Made by a program: the position numbers and the translations under genes. Source: Pigoraptor vietnamica (Eukaryota; Opisthokonta; Filasterea). From it: a stretch of 17,490 bases of DNA. The notes below the pieces were generated by a model. That model did not search any database. It was given only the letters and a program-made list of their open reading frames with translations, and was not told the DNA's origin. This document shows positions 1 through 7,818 of the stretch, in pieces (position 1 is the first letter of the stretch; the number at the start of each line of letters is the position of its first letter). Location of the stretch: positions 1 to 17,490 of the forward strand of contig CALSCQ010001120.1 of the NCBI GenBank assembly GCA_943704525.1. The letters run 5' to 3'.

Positions 1-246
1 TGGCCTGAGTTTTCACCAATCCGCGTGGGCGGCAGTCGCCACGCATCGAAGGAGACAAGAGAATGGGTGGATGGGGAAGAGCACGAAGCGTCCGGGGTTC
101 TCGCGGAGGAGGGGCTCCTCTTCAAGCTCGAGCTGCGCGAGGGCCGTGTCGCACTTCTTGTCAGAGGCGACCGAAATCGACATCTTGCGCATGGCATCCA
201 CAGGCGCGGTGGCCGGGGCACCCTCGACAGTGCGGGCAGAAAGCAT
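1..246 (-). CDS. RRM2: Ribonucleoside-diphosphate reductase small subunit (R2), 5' exon, partial
   Basis: This gene encodes the diiron/tyrosyl-radical subunit of class Ia ribonucleotide reductase, which makes dNTPs from NDPs in the cytosol. Only the N-terminus is in the window. Starting at the ATG at 246-244, about 46 variable residues (MLSARTVEGAP...) lead into the R2 signature EEPLLRENPGRFVLFPI, ending near position 70. In R2 proteins this precedes the 'W..YK.A.ASFWT.EE' stretch that carries iron ligands, which is not visible here. After FPI the reading frame (H-P-F-S-C...) no longer resembles R2 and hits a stop near position 13, so an intron must begin within about 1-70 and the rest lies off the left edge. 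I could not settle the donor. GT dinucleotides occur just downstream, one (GTCTCCTT) close to a U12-type 5' site. The start is supported by a TATA box about 75 bp upstream and by the lack of homology in the TG/CA-repeat-encoded upstream reading frame. The family call is secure; the exon end is not. Confidence 0.85.
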
Positions 247-320
247 TTTCGAAAGAGTGGTGCGGGTGCGCGTGAAAAAGTCGCCGATGTGCGTTCGAAA
301 TTTGACAGAAGTAGAGGACT

Positions 321-327
321 TTTTATA
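321..327 (-). promoter_or_regulatory. TATA box of the ribonucleotide reductase gene
   Basis: On the minus strand this reads TATAAAA, a perfect TATA box, lying 75-81 bp upstream of the R2 start codon at 246. Transcription starting 25-30 bp downstream would give a 5' UTR of about 45-50 nt. It sits at the edge of a TG/CA-rich tract. No equally good TATA box was seen for the other genes of the window. Confidence 0.6.
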
Positions 328-420
328 CAGGTGTGCATGTGTGCGTGTGCGCGTGTGTGTGCGGGTGTGTGCGGGTGTGTGCAGGTGGTGTGTGCGTGTG
401 TGTGGTGTGTGGGGTGGAGT
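328..420. repeat. Imperfect TG-rich (GT/GC) low-complexity tract
   Basis: About 93 bp made almost only of TG, GTGTGCG and GGGTGTG units on the plus strand. It lies directly upstream of the R2 TATA box. Reading frames through it encode only His/Thr or Cys/Val strings and are not genes. Alternating purine-pyrimidine DNA of this type can adopt Z-form or exclude nucleosomes, but a role in the promoter is only inference. Confidence 0.7.
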
Positions 421-515
421 GGAGCGGAACTCGCCGGGTGGCGCGCAGCTGGCACAGTACCGACTCCGTATGGCCACGAAAAGCGCGCCATCCCACCGTT
501 CAAACTCAAATTTTT

Positions 516-528
516 TTTCGCGCGCGAA
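516..528. promoter_or_regulatory. Palindromic E2F/DP-like site between divergent genes
   Basis: The sequence TTTCGCGCGCGAA contains a 12-bp perfect palindrome (517-528) and matches the E2F/DP consensus TTTSGCGC on the plus strand. It is flanked by A/T runs. It lies 270 bp upstream of the ribonucleotide reductase start codon; R2 genes are classic E2F targets in animals and plants. A CCAAT pentamer is at 603-607. The rest of 247-846, the spacer between the divergent genes, is AT-rich towards the right and holds no convincing gene. The match is seen; function is inferred from the family. Confidence 0.4.
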
Positions 529-846
529 TTTTTCGTGCGGTTCCATACATTGCCATAGTCAACGTGATGGTTCGTGAATGGCGGGCGGCGGCCAGCGAAG
601 GACCAATCACAAGAGACCGATGATAGTAACATGAAAGTAACTGTATTAAGTAAGGTGATAGTGAATTTGATTGGATGGCGCTAAATTTTATGGAACTGTA
701 TTTATTGATCATGTGTCTAATTTTTGCAGCATGTTGCCGCCTACACATTCAGTCGACACAAGTGAAAATGCTCACTTGCACGTCACACACAAACAGAGAC
801 CTTTGAGGCCTGGAGACGAACCGCACGCAATAGTGCAACAGCAGGA

Positions 847-1669
847 ATGGAGACGGGCGTGAACGTGTACAAGAGCCGCTGCTTCTGCTCGGGCGCGCTC
901 CTCTTCACTCTGGGCTGCGTCCTCTCCTTCCCGCCCCTCTTCGAAATTGCCAAGAACCCGCGTCTCCTCCTCACGTAAGTCCAATTGCGCACGCGCGCGC
1001 ATGCACATGCGCTTATTGCATGCGAGCGCACTCGCGGAGATTTATTCTGACATCACAAGCCTGTTGTGACGCAGTGCGCACCTCGAGGGTACCCAGGCAA
1101 GTCGAGTGTTTGGCTTAGTCGCCGTCCAGCTCCTGAGTCAAACATATACGTCACCAACCTTCTTTTTTGCGGCTGTGACATGTCCGCTGTTGTCTCTGCA
1201 CATGTGTAACGGTGTGTATACGCTGTGTGCGCGCGCGTGAGAATTGACCGTCGTGCGTTCCCGCAGAATGGCATGTACATTATCCTCGTCGGCCTTCTCT
1301 GGGACCACCTCAAGCTCGGTGGCTTTGGGCAGTGGCTGTGTTTTTGGACGCTCCAGTTTGGCACGTGGACGAACTACTTCCCTTGGATTGTCGGCGCCGC
1401 GACGGGTGCGTCACGTGTCCGATGGCTCCCTGCAGAAGCCCCATACTAGCAACTATCCTCACCATGCCGTTGTCACGTGTACAGGAGCGACGTACGAGAA
1501 CCCCGTCTTCCTGAAGTCGACGGTTGCGAATCTGGACCCCATCTACTCCAAGGCCATGACGACGTCCCTCATGATTTGCGGCACCGCGTGCTCCCTGCAC
1601 TGCTTCATTGTGCTCTTTGGCCTCCGCCACCACTTCACGGGCGCCGCCAACAAGGTCAAGAAGGCGTGA
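847..1669 (+). CDS. Small four-helix membrane protein, HAB-mutase-like
   Basis: I assemble four exons: 847-974, 1075-1096, 1267-1405 and 1485-1669, giving 157 residues. Junctions are AC|T, CAG|AAT and G|GA. Introns start gtaagt, gcaagt (a GC donor) and gtgcgt, and all end in CAG. Exon 2 is only 22 nt and encodes AHLEGTQ, which completes the block PRLLLTAHLEGTQNGMYIIL. Hydrophobic segments lie near residues 14-34, 52-66, 74-98 and 116-140. The block NPR-x3-TAHLEG-x-QNG followed by W-x-x-W-T-x-x-x-GTWTN-Y resembles the integral membrane family named after bacterial hydroxylaminobenzene mutase. Most members have no tested enzyme activity, so I propose no reaction. The protein ends in a basic NKVKKA tail, probably cytosolic. 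The ATG is the first in frame after a stop at 763. The last ten codons and stop are tandemly repeated downstream. Confidence 0.75.
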
Positions 1670-1739
1670 GCGCGCCGCCAACAAGGTCAAGAAGGCGTGA
1701 GCGCGCCGCCAACAAGGTCAAGAAGGCGTGAGCGCGCCG
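1641..1739 (+). repeat. 31-bp tandem repeat, three copies, made from the CDS end
   Basis: Copies begin at 1641, 1672 and 1703, followed by a 6-bp partial copy at 1734-1739. Copy 1 is the end of the HAB-like CDS (codons for GAANKVKKA and the TGA stop); copies 2 and 3 lie in the 3' UTR and look identical. The period is not a multiple of three, so the copies sit in different frames, and the first TGA ends translation. The perfect identity suggests a recent duplication. Confidence 0.9.
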
Positions 1740-1950
1740 TCGGCACGTGCGGACTAAACGCCGATTGCCAAGGCATTATTTTTCGGTGCATTGTTTTTTT
1801 TTTTTTTGTTGTTGTTCTTTTTTTTTTTTTCCATCAGTGAAAATGCACTTTACTTTGAATGACACGACGCCAGCAACTGCGACCATGGAATGCACAACAA
1901 GCATGCACGCACAAGTGGCTCACAACGCAGCCACACGAACCCGCAATGAT
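1740..1950. other. Convergent 3' spacer with poly-T tracts
   Basis: This spacer separates the tail-to-tail HAB-like and amine oxidase genes. It contains two T-runs joined by GTTGTTGTTC at 1791-1830 (A-runs on the other strand), so it is A-rich in the amine oxidase transcript. No AATAAA signal was seen. I find no gene in it. Confidence 0.6.
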
Positions 1951-3683
1951 TTACAGTGCCGCCACAATCGCGACAAGGGCACCAGCGAGCAGCACCACGA
2001 GCGACACTGCGGAGGCACTCCCCGCATTGAGGTACACGCCCTGCGGCACCTGCGCCGCCGGCGGCACGGGCTCGCAGGCCGTGGGCGGTGAAGCGCGGAG
2101 CGAGGGGCAGATGCTATACTTGCTGCACGACGCCGCGTGGTTGCCGGCCGCGTCGCCCGAGACGAGCGCGCCGGGAAGGGTCCCGGCCAGCCCACCCGCC
2201 GTATGCTCCCCCGCAAAGTAGAGCATGCCGGCGACGGGCGCGGCGAGGTCCAGGGCGCTGTTGTCGTCGAATCCCACGGGCATCGACGCGGCGCCGCCCA
2301 TAAACGCGCTGTTCGTCGACCACCGCGCGACCGCAATGTGAGTCGGCGTCGTGGCCGTCGGGAGGGCGCTCGGAAACATGAGGCTGAGCGCAGCGCCAAT
2401 TTCGGAGGCGATGTTGGCGTCTGTAAGGGCCTCCAGCCGCAGTGCCTCGTCGCCGTACGCCGTGGCCTCGAGCAGCGTCACGTCGCCGTACGCGCCGTTC
2501 CAGTTGAGCACGTGAAACACCGCGTAACTGCCGCGCGCCGAGTTCGCGCCCACGAGGAACTGCGGGTTGCCGGTCCAAAGGGGCCCCGGGAGCGCCACCA
2601 CGGCGCGCACGTGCGGCACAAAGTCGATGCGGTCGAGGGCGTCGCGCTTCCAGTCGGGCAGCGGCGGGTTGAAGACAATCTTGTTGGCGCGGAGCACGCC
2701 CGCACTCGCCGTGATGATGGCAAACTTCGCGCGGAACACGTCACCCGCCGCAGTGGTCACGTTCACAATCCGTGCGACCGTGTTGTAGTCGACGCGCGTG
2801 ACGGACGTGCTCGTGCGGACGCGCGTGTTGGTCGACAGCGGCGGCACAAACACCGTCTCCGCGAGGTCCGTAATTGTCTTTCGGAGGCCGCGCACGTCCT
2901 GCGAGAGGCGATCGCCAGACACCGTCGCATTGAAAATGGTGTATGGAATGCCGCCGTTGCCATAACGGGCACTGACGGCGTCCGGCGACGAACCGCGCGG
3001 ATACGTGTTGACGAAATAATCCACGGCGCGGTTGATAGCCAAATCCCTGCGCAATTGTTTCCATTCGGATGGGGCACATGGTGAGCGCACGCAGGAGACA
3101 CGTCAAGGCACACACACGAGGGGGAGCACACAACCCACATGTCCACCGTCGTCGAGAGCGGCCTCCATCCCGCCGAACGAAGCGTCGCTCGCACGGACGT
3201 GTCCACGGGAAGGGACCCAAACGCCGACGAGACGTTGAGCACGAGCATGCTGCTCAACTGCGCGACCGACAGGTCGACATTTGCCACGGCTCCGGCGTAG
3301 TAAGCGACAAAGCTGGACATGTTCACCGGCGACTGCACAATTCCGGAGGACGCCGCAAGGACCGTCGCGGGGTTATTGACGCCATTCGCGCGCAAGTACG
3401 AGGCCCCCAACTCCACGTTGATCACCGTGCCCGACGAGTTCTTGAGGACCTGGGACGTGTCCGCGAGCAGCCGGAGGGGCATCTCCGACACGCGCCCGCC
3501 CAGCCTGTCCATTGCCTCGAGAATGTACACGTCCGTCACGACAGAGGATTTGAGCGCCTTTGCAGCCTGCACGCCCGCAGCCCCGCCGCCGATGATGACG
3601 ACTTGCGTGTCGATCACGGCTGCGTGCGCGCACGCAACGACCGCGGCGGCGACGAGCAGCGCGCGAACGTACGAGAACGCCAT
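1951..3683 (-). CDS. Secreted flavin-containing amine oxidase (polyamine oxidase-like)
   Basis: A FAD-dependent oxidase of the MAO/PAO/LSD1 superfamily, which oxidises amines to imines with release of H2O2. Two exons (3683-3139 and 3046-1951; donor gtgggt, acceptor gcag, split codon AT|G) give 546 residues. Residues 1-22 form a signal peptide (MAFSYVRALLVAAAVVACAHA). The Rossmann motif VVIIGGGAAG is at 28-37, followed by EAMDRLGGRV (56-65), which binds the adenosine ribose. A PAO-like block (GVLRANKIVFNPPLPDWK) falls near 298-315. The C-terminal FAD motif YFAGEHTAGG is at 458-467. Several N-glycosylation sequons fit a secreted protein. The C-terminus (NAGSAS followed by about 20 hydrophobic residues with no basic tail) looks like a GPI-anchor signal. 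The ATG at 3683 was chosen over an in-frame ATG at 3764 because it puts the signal peptide at the N-terminus. The substrate is unknown; polyamines are the best guess. Confidence 0.88.
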
Positions 3684-4045
3684 TCCCGTCCGAAACAGTG
3701 CAACGTCGGACGAGTATGTGGACGCGCGCAGAGAGAGGACAAGCGCGGCGTCTGCTGTGAACAATGCACAATGCGCATGGCAAGCGCTGGGTGTGGAGAA
3801 AGGCTTATTTTAGCGGCGCTGCGGTGTGTCTCGCAGTGTTTGGGAGGCTGCCGTCGTTGCGGTCCGCCGTATCGGGTTATTTACGGTGCTTGGTAACCGA
3901 AAGAGGAGAGGCTAAATCGCGGTTTGACATAAAAGGAAATCTTGACCTCGTCATCACGTGACCGTGACATCACGCCTCGTGTACGGCCTGCGTAAAGAAA
4001 ACAGAGCCAGCACGCAAAGCGAGTCCAAGCCTTCCTTCTGGCGCC
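3684..4045. promoter_or_regulatory. Divergent promoter region of amine oxidase and TRM10
   Basis: This 362-bp head-to-head spacer contains a palindromic E-box TCACGTGA at 3954-3961 followed by GTGACATCACG at 3964-3974. The reverse complement of that second element (CGTGATGTCAC) also occurs in the spacer at 7475-7818. On the plus strand CATAAAAG at 3928-3935 is a weak TATA-like site. On the minus strand TAAAATAAG at 3812-3804 lies about 120 bp before the amine oxidase ATG. No gene is visible inside. Confidence 0.5.
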
Positions 4046-5134
4046 ATGGACGCCGACAACGCCGCCAGTGAGGCAAGCGCGTTAGAACACCGCACCATGA
4101 GTGACAGCGAAGGAGAAGGTCAGGGCGCGCGTGAAGAGGGGTCCGGGACGACTGCGGACGCCGCCGAGGGGGCTGGCGGTGCGGATGCCCTCAGTAAGCG
4201 GCAACGACGCAAGCTCCTTCGCGAGCAGAAGTGGGAAGAGCGCAGAGAAGAGCGCAAGGAGACGCGTAAAAAGCAGCGCCATGCGCGCCGCGAGCGGCAA
4301 CGGCAGGCGCGACGGGCCGCTGCGAGCGCGGCTGAGGGCGCGGGGGATGGCGCGGCGCCCGAAGAGGGGTCGGAGGCGTGCCGAAAGAGGGCGGCCGAGG
4401 GTGCGGCGGACGGCCGTTCGTCTGTGAAGCGGTTTAAGAAGATGGCGGAGGCGACGGACACGCCGACGGTGGTGGTGGACCTCGGCTTTGACGAGCTGAT
4501 GCCGGCGAAGGACATCAAGCACCTCGTTACGCAGATTGTGCGCTGTTACAGCGCAAACCGTCGCGCCGAGCGGCCCTTCCGATTCCACCTCACGGGCTTT
4601 GGGGGGAAGACGGCGGAGAGGTACCGCTCGATAAGCGGCTCGCAGAACTGGGACATTGCGACGGACGCGCGGCCGTACGACGAGGTGTTTGATCGCAGCG
4701 CGCTCGTGTACCTCTCGTCCGAGTCGCCGAATGTCATCGAATCGCTCGATCCGTCAAAGGTGTATGTCATTGGCGGCCTGGTCGACCACAACCACCACAA
4801 GGGCCTGACGCACCGCCTGGCGTGCGAGAAGGGCATCGCGCACGCGCAGCTGCCCATCGGCGCGTACGTGCGCATGCAGACGCGGAAGGTGCTCACCGTC
4901 AACCACGTCTTCGAAATTCTCGTCAAGTTCGAGGAACTGCGCGACTGGGGCGCGGCATTTCTCGCGGTCATTCCGCAACGTAAGGGCGCCGAGACGCTCG
5001 AGTCGGACGGCGGCGACGATTCCCAGCACAGGGAGGACGACGCGCGCGCACCAGACGATGCGGGTGCTGCTGTGAACGCCAAGGAAGATGGCGCACACGT
5101 TGCGGAGGGCGGGTGTGCGGGCGATGGGCCATGA
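4046..5134 (+). CDS. TRM10: tRNA (guanine-N1)-methyltransferase, TRM10 family
   Basis: TRM10 enzymes use S-adenosylmethionine to methylate N1 of purine 9 in tRNAs, and have a SPOUT fold. The gene is intronless, 362 residues. Residues 1-47 are acidic and low complexity. Residues 48-95 form a highly basic helix (KRQRRKLLREQKWEERREER onward), typical of the RNA-binding N-terminal extension. The methyltransferase domain spans about 140-313, with VVVDLGFDELM (142-152), CYSANRRAERP (167-177), YLSSESPNVI (222-231) and YVIGGLVDHNHHKGLT (240-255). D247 matches the conserved aspartate proposed as general base in yeast Trm10. QLPIGAYV (268-275), the trefoil-knot block RKVLTVNHVFEIL (280-292) and VIPQRKG (308-314) follow. 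The acidic C-terminal tail is of low complexity. The lack of an evident presequence favours a nuclear/cytosolic TRMT10A-type enzyme. The ATG sits in a good context (GCGCCATGG). Its 3' end lies 120 bp from that of the convergent phospholipase gene. Confidence 0.95.
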   Translation: MDADNAASEASALEHRTMSDSEGEGQGAREEGSGTTADAAEGAGGADALSKRQRRKLLREQKWEERREERKETRKKQRHARRERQRQARRAAASAAEGAGDGAAPEEGSEACRKRAAEGAADGRSSVKRFKKMAEATDTPTVVVDLGFDELMPAKDIKHLVTQIVRCYSANRRAERPFRFHLTGFGGKTAERYRSISGSQNWDIATDARPYDEVFDRSALVYLSSESPNVIESLDPSKVYVIGGLVDHNHHKGLTHRLACEKGIAHAQLPIGAYVRMQTRKVLTVNHVFEILVKFEELRDWGAAFLAVIPQRKGAETLESDGGDDSQHREDDARAPDDAGAAVNAKEDGAHVAEGGCAGDGP

Positions 5135-5254
5135 AGTGCCGGCGATGTATAATTAATTGGGATTTTGCCAATGCTGTCCCTTTTGCTGGCGCATGCTCTT
5201 TTGGGCATATGGCACACGGCGCGTGCTTTTCTAGGGAATTCGCAATATATACAT

Positions 5255-7474
5255 TCATCGCGGACGAAAGATGGCGTCGACGTGGGGACAGTTGGCGGAC
5301 GCATAATACGCGTGGTGCGCGAGCGCGGCCGCCTGGTGCGTGTTGAGCCCGCACACGGAGAACCCGCCGTCCTCGCGGAACGTCTCGAAGTGCGGGAAGC
5401 GCTGGAACTGGCGGTGCGTGAAGGCGAGGTCGCCGTCGAGGTCCTGGTGGAAGTAGTCGTCCTCGCGCTTGAGGTGCGGGGGCAGCTGCGCGATCCACTC
5501 GCGACACAGTTCGTTGTACACCCACACAATCTCCACCCGGTATCGGCGCGGCTCCCACGTGTCCGGATCAAACTCGGGGTATATCCCGTACTTCTTGGCC
5601 GAGTCCGAGCCGAAGCAGACGGTGAATTCGCCGCGGGAATTCGTCGGGCGCCCCTGCGACTTGCGGAGGGCGAGCTGCCGAACGATCGCCTCGTATAGCG
5701 GGCGCCCCTCGAGCTCAGGGCCTGGCACGCCCTGGTCGTCGTACACAAACCCCGAGCTGAAGATGACGTTTCCGCGGTAGTCGCTGCCGCCGACGCCGAC
5801 GCCGTCGTACTCGTTGTCGGGCACGCCGATGAAGAGGGAGGCGATGCTGATGTCGATGGTCGTGTGCGTGATCTTGTTGGCCTCGACCGCCGCCAAGTCG
5901 ATCGGTATCTTCGTGTTCTCAAAGACCATGATGCGCGGCGTGCGGCGCGCGAGAAGCGGCATGATCCCGAGGTTTTCTTGCACGCCGCCGTCCGCATGCA
6001 CGTACTCGACATTCTCCTTGAACGGCGTCTCCTTCTCGAGGGGCACCGTTCCGACGGGAAAGTGGTGGAACGCGGGAAATATGCGCGAGAGCGTGCGGTT
6101 CAGCCACTCTGTCGCGTAAAACTTCTGCGACGGCGCAGAGCCCGACGACCCGATGACGTCGGCGATCGTGAAGCGGCTCTTTCCGGGTTGCGAGTAGGCG
6201 TGGATCGACGGGGGGTCCGATTCGGAGCGCCCAAACTCCGTGTCGTACGCAAAGCTCTCGACGAATCCCCCGCCGACCTTCCCGTCCGGGGTGGACACGC
6301 GCATGCCCGTGTAGAGGGGGGTGTACTCGATGGGTATCTCAGACTCGGGGAGGAGCGAGCTGTTGAGGAGCAGGGACGCGCCCACAATGATGAAGGGGCG
6401 CCCCTCGCGCGGGACGATGAAGTCCTCGCGCGAGAGCTTGCCGTCGTTGCGGTCGAGTATGTTCGTGAGCGTGCCCTTGTTCAGCGTGAAGTACTTCTCC
6501 TTCGACAGGTCGGGGTCCCACAGCCCAAACGGCCACAGCAGCCACCGCGCCAGAAAGTTCGAGTACGACTCGTCTCCTTCGGCGATCCACGACGCGATGG
6601 TGATCGGGTTCAGCGGCACGTCCATTTCGCCAACCGCGGCCACAAACGACGACGACGGATGGAAGTCAGCCTTGCTCAGCTGCGTGGGGTGGCGCGGCTC
6701 CCCGAGAAAGTCTTCGTCCTCGAACGTCGTCGGCAGAAACGTGTAGGGGATCGTCGCCCACGAGCCACCGGACACCGCCGAGATGTATTTGACGTACCGC
6801 ATGTACCCTTGCATGTGGAGCGCACGAAGGGAGCCCACGGTCAACGAGGCGCTGCGCATGCCGCCCGACGAAAAGCACAGCCCGACGTATTTGTTCGGAT
6901 CCGAAATGTACCCGTCCTCGGGATGGTGCCCGACCACGTTGAACGGCCACGCGCGCGCGGCAAGCGGGCACTGCTCCGTTGCCGTCAGCGAGTTGATCAT
7001 CGGCGACGAGACAAAGAAGGGCGAGTCGGCCGGCGCGTAGTCCGCGGGTGCCACCTCGGGCTCGGGCACAATGTCCAGACCCTCAATCGAGTGGTTCTCC
7101 TGCACAGGCACGCCGGCAGTCGCCTTCTTCGCCTCCGTCACCGCCTTCTGTTCCGTCGGCGCGTCCGTTATGTCGTCGAGGAATTCCGCGTCGCCACTCG
7201 AGTCCACGACGATGGCCTCCGCGACGGCAGACGTGGCGGAGGGGTCACCGGGCTTTCGCACGTCGGAAAAGCACCTCATGGGCGCGCCCACGAGCGCAAA
7301 GCCGCCAGTTCGCGCACGCCATGCCGACGCAGTCCCCAGCGGCAGTCCATTTACCGGTTGCTGCGGTGTTCGTGTGGCCACCGAACGCAACCCGCGCGAG
7401 TGACGCACACGGCACGCGATGGGGCGCGAAATGCGCGCGGCTAGTGCGCTCAGCGCTGTCCCCACAAGCGCCAT
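5255..7474 (-). CDS. Patatin/cPLA2-type phospholipase, possibly mitochondrial
   Basis: A serine lipid hydrolase with a Ser-Asp dyad, expected to release fatty acids from (lyso)phospholipids. It is intronless, with 739 residues counted from the ATG at 7474. The oxyanion-hole motif SSGGMRSASL begins near residue 202. The nucleophile elbow YISAVSGGSW is near 230-239, with S235 the likely nucleophile. The catalytic Asp is in HADGGVQENLGIMPLL (about 494-509; D495). This order and the SGGS elbow resemble cPLA2/lysophospholipase-B and patatin-like hydrolases. Residues 1-70 contain many Arg, Ser and Ala and essentially no acidic residues, as in a mitochondrial presequence. A low-complexity acidic linker (about 95-145) separates this from the hydrolase domain. 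The open frame extends upstream to 7543 without an ATG; a GTG there is not accepted. No C2 domain is visible, so calcium recruitment as in animal cPLA2 is not expected. Confidence 0.85.
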   Translation of the reverse strand: MALVGTALSALAARISRPIACRVRHSRGLRSVATRTPQQPVNGLPLGTASAWRARTGGFALVGAPMRCFSDVRKPGDPSATSAVAEAIVVDSSGDAEFLDDITDAPTEQKAVTEAKKATAGVPVQENHSIEGLDIVPEPEVAPADYAPADSPFFVSSPMINSLTATEQCPLAARAWPFNVVGHHPEDGYISDPNKYVGLCFSSGGMRSASLTVGSLRALHMQGYMRYVKYISAVSGGSWATIPYTFLPTTFEDEDFLGEPRHPTQLSKADFHPSSSFVAAVGEMDVPLNPITIASWIAEGDESYSNFLARWLLWPFGLWDPDLSKEKYFTLNKGTLTNILDRNDGKLSREDFIVPREGRPFIIVGASLLLNSSLLPESEIPIEYTPLYTGMRVSTPDGKVGGGFVESFAYDTEFGRSESDPPSIHAYSQPGKSRFTIADVIGSSGSAPSQKFYATEWLNRTLSRIFPAFHHFPVGTVPLEKETPFKENVEYVHADGGVQENLGIMPLLARRTPRIMVFENTKIPIDLAAVEANKITHTTIDISIASLFIGVPDNEYDGVGVGGSDYRGNVIFSSGFVYDDQGVPGPELEGRPLYEAIVRQLALRKSQGRPTNSRGEFTVCFGSDSAKKYGIYPEFDPDTWEPRRYRVEIVWVYNELCREWIAQLPPHLKREDDYFHQDLDGDLAFTHRQFQRFPHFETFREDGGFSVCGLNTHQAAALAHHAYYASANCPHVDAIFRPR

Positions 7475-7818
7475 GGCAACGGGCAATAGGCGAAGGACGT
7501 CAATGCTCTTCCGCACTCGAAATGTTGCGGCGATGCGGCACACGCCGCACAGGGCAAGTCAACCCCAATATCAGCGCAAGGGCGCTCGCAAGCAGCGGTG
7601 TTGTCGTACGCACTGTCCGGTGTCTCGCCGCATGCACTCCGCAGGGGAGGACCGCAGACGTGTACTGACGATGTGCGAAGTGTGAAGTGGCTCTTTTCGT
7701 GGTCAGGGAAAAACAACCCTCACGTGATGTCACGTGATCATCGAACGTTTGTAAGACGGTAAACACTACTGGTGCCGTAAAGCGCGAATTGCCTCGCACA
7801 GAGCCAGCCGTTGTCGAT
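7475..7818. promoter_or_regulatory. Divergent promoter region of phospholipase and PhK
   Basis: This 344-bp head-to-head spacer holds two palindromic E-boxes, TCACGTGA at 7720-7727 and 7730-7737, spaced exactly 10 bp (one helical turn). They overlap GTGATGTCAC, the reverse complement of the element at 3964-3973. The pair ends 82 bp before the PhK ATG, close to the 85-bp distance from the E-box to the TRM10 ATG. No TATA box and no gene were found. Confidence 0.55.

Noticed and set aside
247-546. Upstream extension of the R2 reading frame to 546
   Set aside because: The translated part is His/Thr repeats from the TG tract, and the TATA box lies inside it, so the start at 246 is preferred.
2137-3084. 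Plus-strand open frame of 315 codons opposite the amine oxidase
   Set aside because: Antisense shadow of exon 2 of the amine oxidase; composition is that of a GC-rich mirror frame with no motif.
4546-6012. Minus-strand open frame of 488 codons across TRM10 and the phospholipase 3' end
   Set aside because: Arg/Ser/Thr-rich low-complexity product, overlapping two well-supported genes in other frames; an effect of high GC.
5864-7444. Long plus-strand open frame of 526 codons opposite the phospholipase gene
   Set aside because: It is a mirror of the GC-rich minus-strand CDS. Its product is Arg/His-rich with no domain, while the minus frame has clear catalytic motifs.
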